From Symsagittifera roscoffensis (lineage: Eukaryota; Xenacoelomorpha; Acoela; Convolutidae): a stretch of DNA of 64,000 nucleotides. Below, one piece after another: positions 61,588-64,000 of this stretch. The stretch is from contig NC_087065.1 in assembly GCF_963678635.1 (NCBI RefSeq), forward strand, positions 67,673,374-67,737,373, written 5' to 3'. Position numbers and translations under genes: made by a program. The notes under the pieces are model-generated. The model made no database searches. It was not told the origin of the DNA and was given only the letters and a program-made list of their open reading frames with translations. Each line of letters starts with the position of its first letter. Position 1 is the stretch's first letter.

Positions 61588-61904
61588 TCAAGATAAGACG
61601 GATCCACTTTGGGGAGTTCGAAATCCATCGTTATTCGAAATTTCCCCAATTTGAATATAAAAATTCTCTTCTGGAATATCTGGATTATCAAAAGCCACTG
61701 CAGAGTCAGGCTGCACGTGGGATCCGATGTTTCCATCAATCGAGGTCCCCGCCCTGGACCTATACAAAGGAGGGGGGTCTGAGGGGCATCTGTACACAGG
61801 TAACTCCTCATCACTAATTTCACGTTGAATTTCAGAATAAGCCGCGGAATCGTGTTGAGTTTCATCCGCATTTTGAGTTGGAGAAATTTGTGCCCCGTTT
61901 GAGT
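61588..61904 (-). CDS. Terminal exon B (PPLY tail) of the membrane protein gene
   Basis: Acceptor GTATTTCTAG, two bases completing an Asp codon, then 104 codons and TGA. It aligns with exon A over NADETQ/NPDEIQ, LPVYR/PPVYR and YRSRAGT/YKSRAGT. Here the first slot is LPVY and the second is PPLY. The C-terminal part differs from A. AATAAA is about 220 bases downstream. Confidence 0.75.
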
Positions 61905-63943
61905 CTAGAAATACACTGTAATAAAGTTTCAATGAAAATACTGTTGGCAACTTCAAAATGCGCTTCAAAACATATACAACGGTTTTTGGGGAAGGAAAGT
62001 TTATGTTTAAAGACATTGAGTCCCTGCTTATTTTTTATCCTATGGTGTTCGCCTTTTGACTTAAAAAAAATTGAATAAAAAATAGAAAATATAATTGAAA
62101 CAGAAACGGACATAAAACAATATTATTTGCAATAATGCATCAACTGATGTCTAATTTTTGTTTTATATCCATTATTTGAAACTTTCATTGACACCAACAC
62201 ACAAAATTGTAGATAAGAGCATCTGTTGACGCGTTTCATGTCATTCATGTGAAATCATTTGAAATAGCGGTCCCTAAACTAGAAATTTGCCAGTGAACAG
62301 AAAAAAAACAGCGGGATAGTTTTGAGATATCTCAGTTTCATGAGTTAAAGAGGATCTCTTTAGCTATGCCCCCCCTCCTTTGCAAAGGGGGGAGATTCGT
62401 TACTAGGTATAAAACTCTGATATGCTTAACCGGTGATTTATTTCTTTATAGGGGGATATTCGTTACTAGGTACCCGTGGGGGGATATAGTTAGAGATCCG
62501 TTCAAGGCACACCTAAAAGCGCATCAAGCCGACCCGCTAGCTGCTCCTCAGAAACTACGTGAAGTTGTCGATTTCCAGGAGCTGCTGCCATTTGGGAAGA
62601 CCCACTTTCAATGCTTTCAGTAGTGCCGGCGCGGGATTTGTAGTCCGGCAGAACGGACGGGTATCGGTAGACAGGTGGGAACTCGCTGGTGTCACGTCGG
62701 GTGACGGATTCATCATAAACTGAGGGGTCAAATTGAATTTCATCTGGATTGTGAGGTACAGCAGGTCTTCCGTCTAATTCAAGTGCTTCTTCTTGGTTTT
62801 CTAAAAATAGAGAGGCTAAAAAAGATTGAGGCGAGAGTCAAAGTGTTATTTCAGACAAAAAATTAGCTAATAAATAGAGCTGATATTGAATTAAAGGCTG
62901 CTACTGTTCGGTTATGAAACGGATTTTGCTCAATGTAACCTTAATTTGTGAAATTAAATCATGACTTGATGACTAAATCAACAAGATTTAAAAAAAAGCA
63001 ATTAAAGTCAAAAAATGTTCATTTTTTTCGACCAAAAACAGAACGATTTTTGAACTAAAGTTGCCAAAATGACAGTCAGCGGTTACAATTTGATTTATGA
63101 ACTGAGATAAAAAAAAACAGTTGAAATGAACTTTGCTTACCGTCTGGCATTCTGGAGTAACAAAAGCACCCAATGATGATGAGTGTGATGACGACCAGAC
63201 CTATTGACAGGCCAACCACTGCATAAATCCAGCCTTTACTAAACAGACAACGAGAAAAATTGCAGATATAGGACCAGGAAAAAAATGATCGACTGACAAA
63301 ATGTAAAAGAAGTCGTCGTCTTAAAAACTATGCATTAGCTAGTACATTTTCCCGCCCAAATTGACTACCCAAAATAAAGCTCGTAGAAAGTCAAATGTGG
63401 CAAGATATTAAGGCCCTAATAGACGCAATTTAAAAAAAATTGACTCAAGGACAAAAAAAATTTCCGTTCAAAGGCAGTATCCTATTAAAACCATTTCAGC
63501 CGCGATTCCAATTTTAAAAAAAAAATTTCAAATTGTTGTCCCAATTGTCTCATTTAGTACGTTTTTCAGACTAAATGGCATGAAATTTACGAACGACATA
63601 AAACTGTCAACTCAAATCTAATGCAATTTTTGCAAAAACTTTTGAATTGTTATTTTTGTAAATTTTGATGTATTCAATTGCCCTATCGACCTCATGTGGT
63701 AGAAAATTTAGCATATTTCTGACTTAGGGATTTTCATTTTTTTGCATATTTATTTCAATGGTTCTGGTCAGAAGCGTACAAAAAATTGCAATAATTTAAA
63801 AAAAATAAAGAAGTTTGATTAAAGAAGCATAATGTATTCTACAAAGCATAGTTATGTACAATCGTCATCTTTTTTTTATTTCATGGCAATTGAACATTTT
63901 GTTTAACATTTTAACTACCTCACCATATATAAAAAGCATCCAT
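61588..63943 (-). CDS. Single-pass membrane protein with alternative PPxY/LPxY tails
   Basis: Minus strand. Exon 1 (63924-63943, ATG right after an in-frame TGA, donor GTGAGG) is tentative. Exon 2 (63141-63238, acceptor CTGTTTAG, donor GTAAGC) encodes one membrane helix (AVVGLSIGLVVITLIIIGC) followed by CYSRMPD. Exon 2 ends in phase 1 and can join either of two paralogous terminal exons, 62502-62800 or 61588-61904, both entered in the matching phase and each with its own stop. Lengths would be 138 or 144 residues. A short outer N-terminus, one helix and a PPxY tail recall adaptors of NEDD4-type ubiquitin ligases (PMEPA1- or VOPP1-like layout), but there is no clear homology, so function is inferred only from motifs. 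No second helix exon is seen between the two tails. Confidence 0.65.
62352..62499. mobile_element. 148-bp MITE abutting exon A, source of a poly(A) signal
   Basis: GGATCTCTTTAGCTATGCCCCCC and GGGGGGATATAGTTAGAGATCC form the inverted ends, related to the element at 58213. ATTCGTTACTAGGTA is repeated inside. On the minus strand it contains AATAAA (62438-62443), about 60 bases after the exon A stop. Flanks GTTAAAGA and GTTCAAGG may be a worn 8-bp target duplication. Confidence 0.7.
62502..62800 (-). CDS. Terminal exon A (PPVY tail) of the membrane protein gene
   Basis: Acceptor CTCTATTTTTAG, two bases completing a Glu codon, then 98 codons and TGA. The tail reads PPVYRYPSVLPDYKSRAGT around residues 41-60, so PPVY in the first slot and LPDY in the second. 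It is acidic at the start and helical near the end (EEQLAGRLDALL). The stop lies 2 bp from the edge of a MITE that carries an AATAAA. Confidence 0.75.
63239..63923. other. Intron 1 of the membrane protein gene (if exon 1 is right)
   Basis: AT-rich, no exon or repeat recognised. Confidence 0.35.
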
Positions 63944-64000
63944 TCACATTCGATGAACATGCGGATAATGAACATGTGGAAAATTGAACCTATTCTATAT

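Overview
The window is nuclear DNA of an invertebrate animal. It is AT-rich, coding exons are short islands of higher GC joined by GT-AG introns, there are poly(A) signals downstream of stop codons, and animal transposons are abundant (hAT MITEs with 8-bp target duplications, tRNA-derived SINEs, foldback elements, satellites). The phylum cannot be fixed from the sequence.

Layout. 0-4 kb: the last three exons of a plus-strand gene for a disordered, PPxY-containing tail. 4.1-6.6 kb: MITE remnants and a non-coding block of different composition. 6.6-31.1 kb: a head-to-tail array of seven copies or part-copies of a minus-strand element encoding a C2H2 zinc-finger plus tyrosine-recombinase protein (Crypton-like). 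The copies are separated by a 179-bp minisatellite and a hairpin-bearing ~180-bp repeat. 31.4-33.4 kb: foldback and dispersed repeats. 33.45-34.42 kb: an intact single-exon LicD-family type II membrane protein. 37.7-42.4 kb: a three-exon claudin/PMP22-like four-helix membrane protein, with a possible extra 5' exon. 42.4-49.1 kb: a complete hAT MITE, two SINE copies and a two-type ~100-bp satellite. 49.36-56.58 kb, minus strand: a four-exon gene, assembled here by splice phase, for a secreted ten-cysteine protein with a GPI-type tail. Its introns hold an AT palindrome element, a hAT MITE and a miRNA-sized hairpin. 56.6-61.5 kb: repeats only. 61.6-63.94 kb, minus strand: a small single-pass membrane protein with two alternative, paralogous terminal exons that move a PPxY motif between two positions.

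No operon-like relationship is visible; these are independent genes. The points most worth following are the recombinase array (shared in-frame stops, one shared truncation junction, one chimeric unit), the swapped PPxY tails with a MITE supplying a poly(A) signal 2 bp from one stop codon, and the ten-cysteine gene. Exon structures were deduced by eye from splice consensus and phase; there is no transcript evidence.
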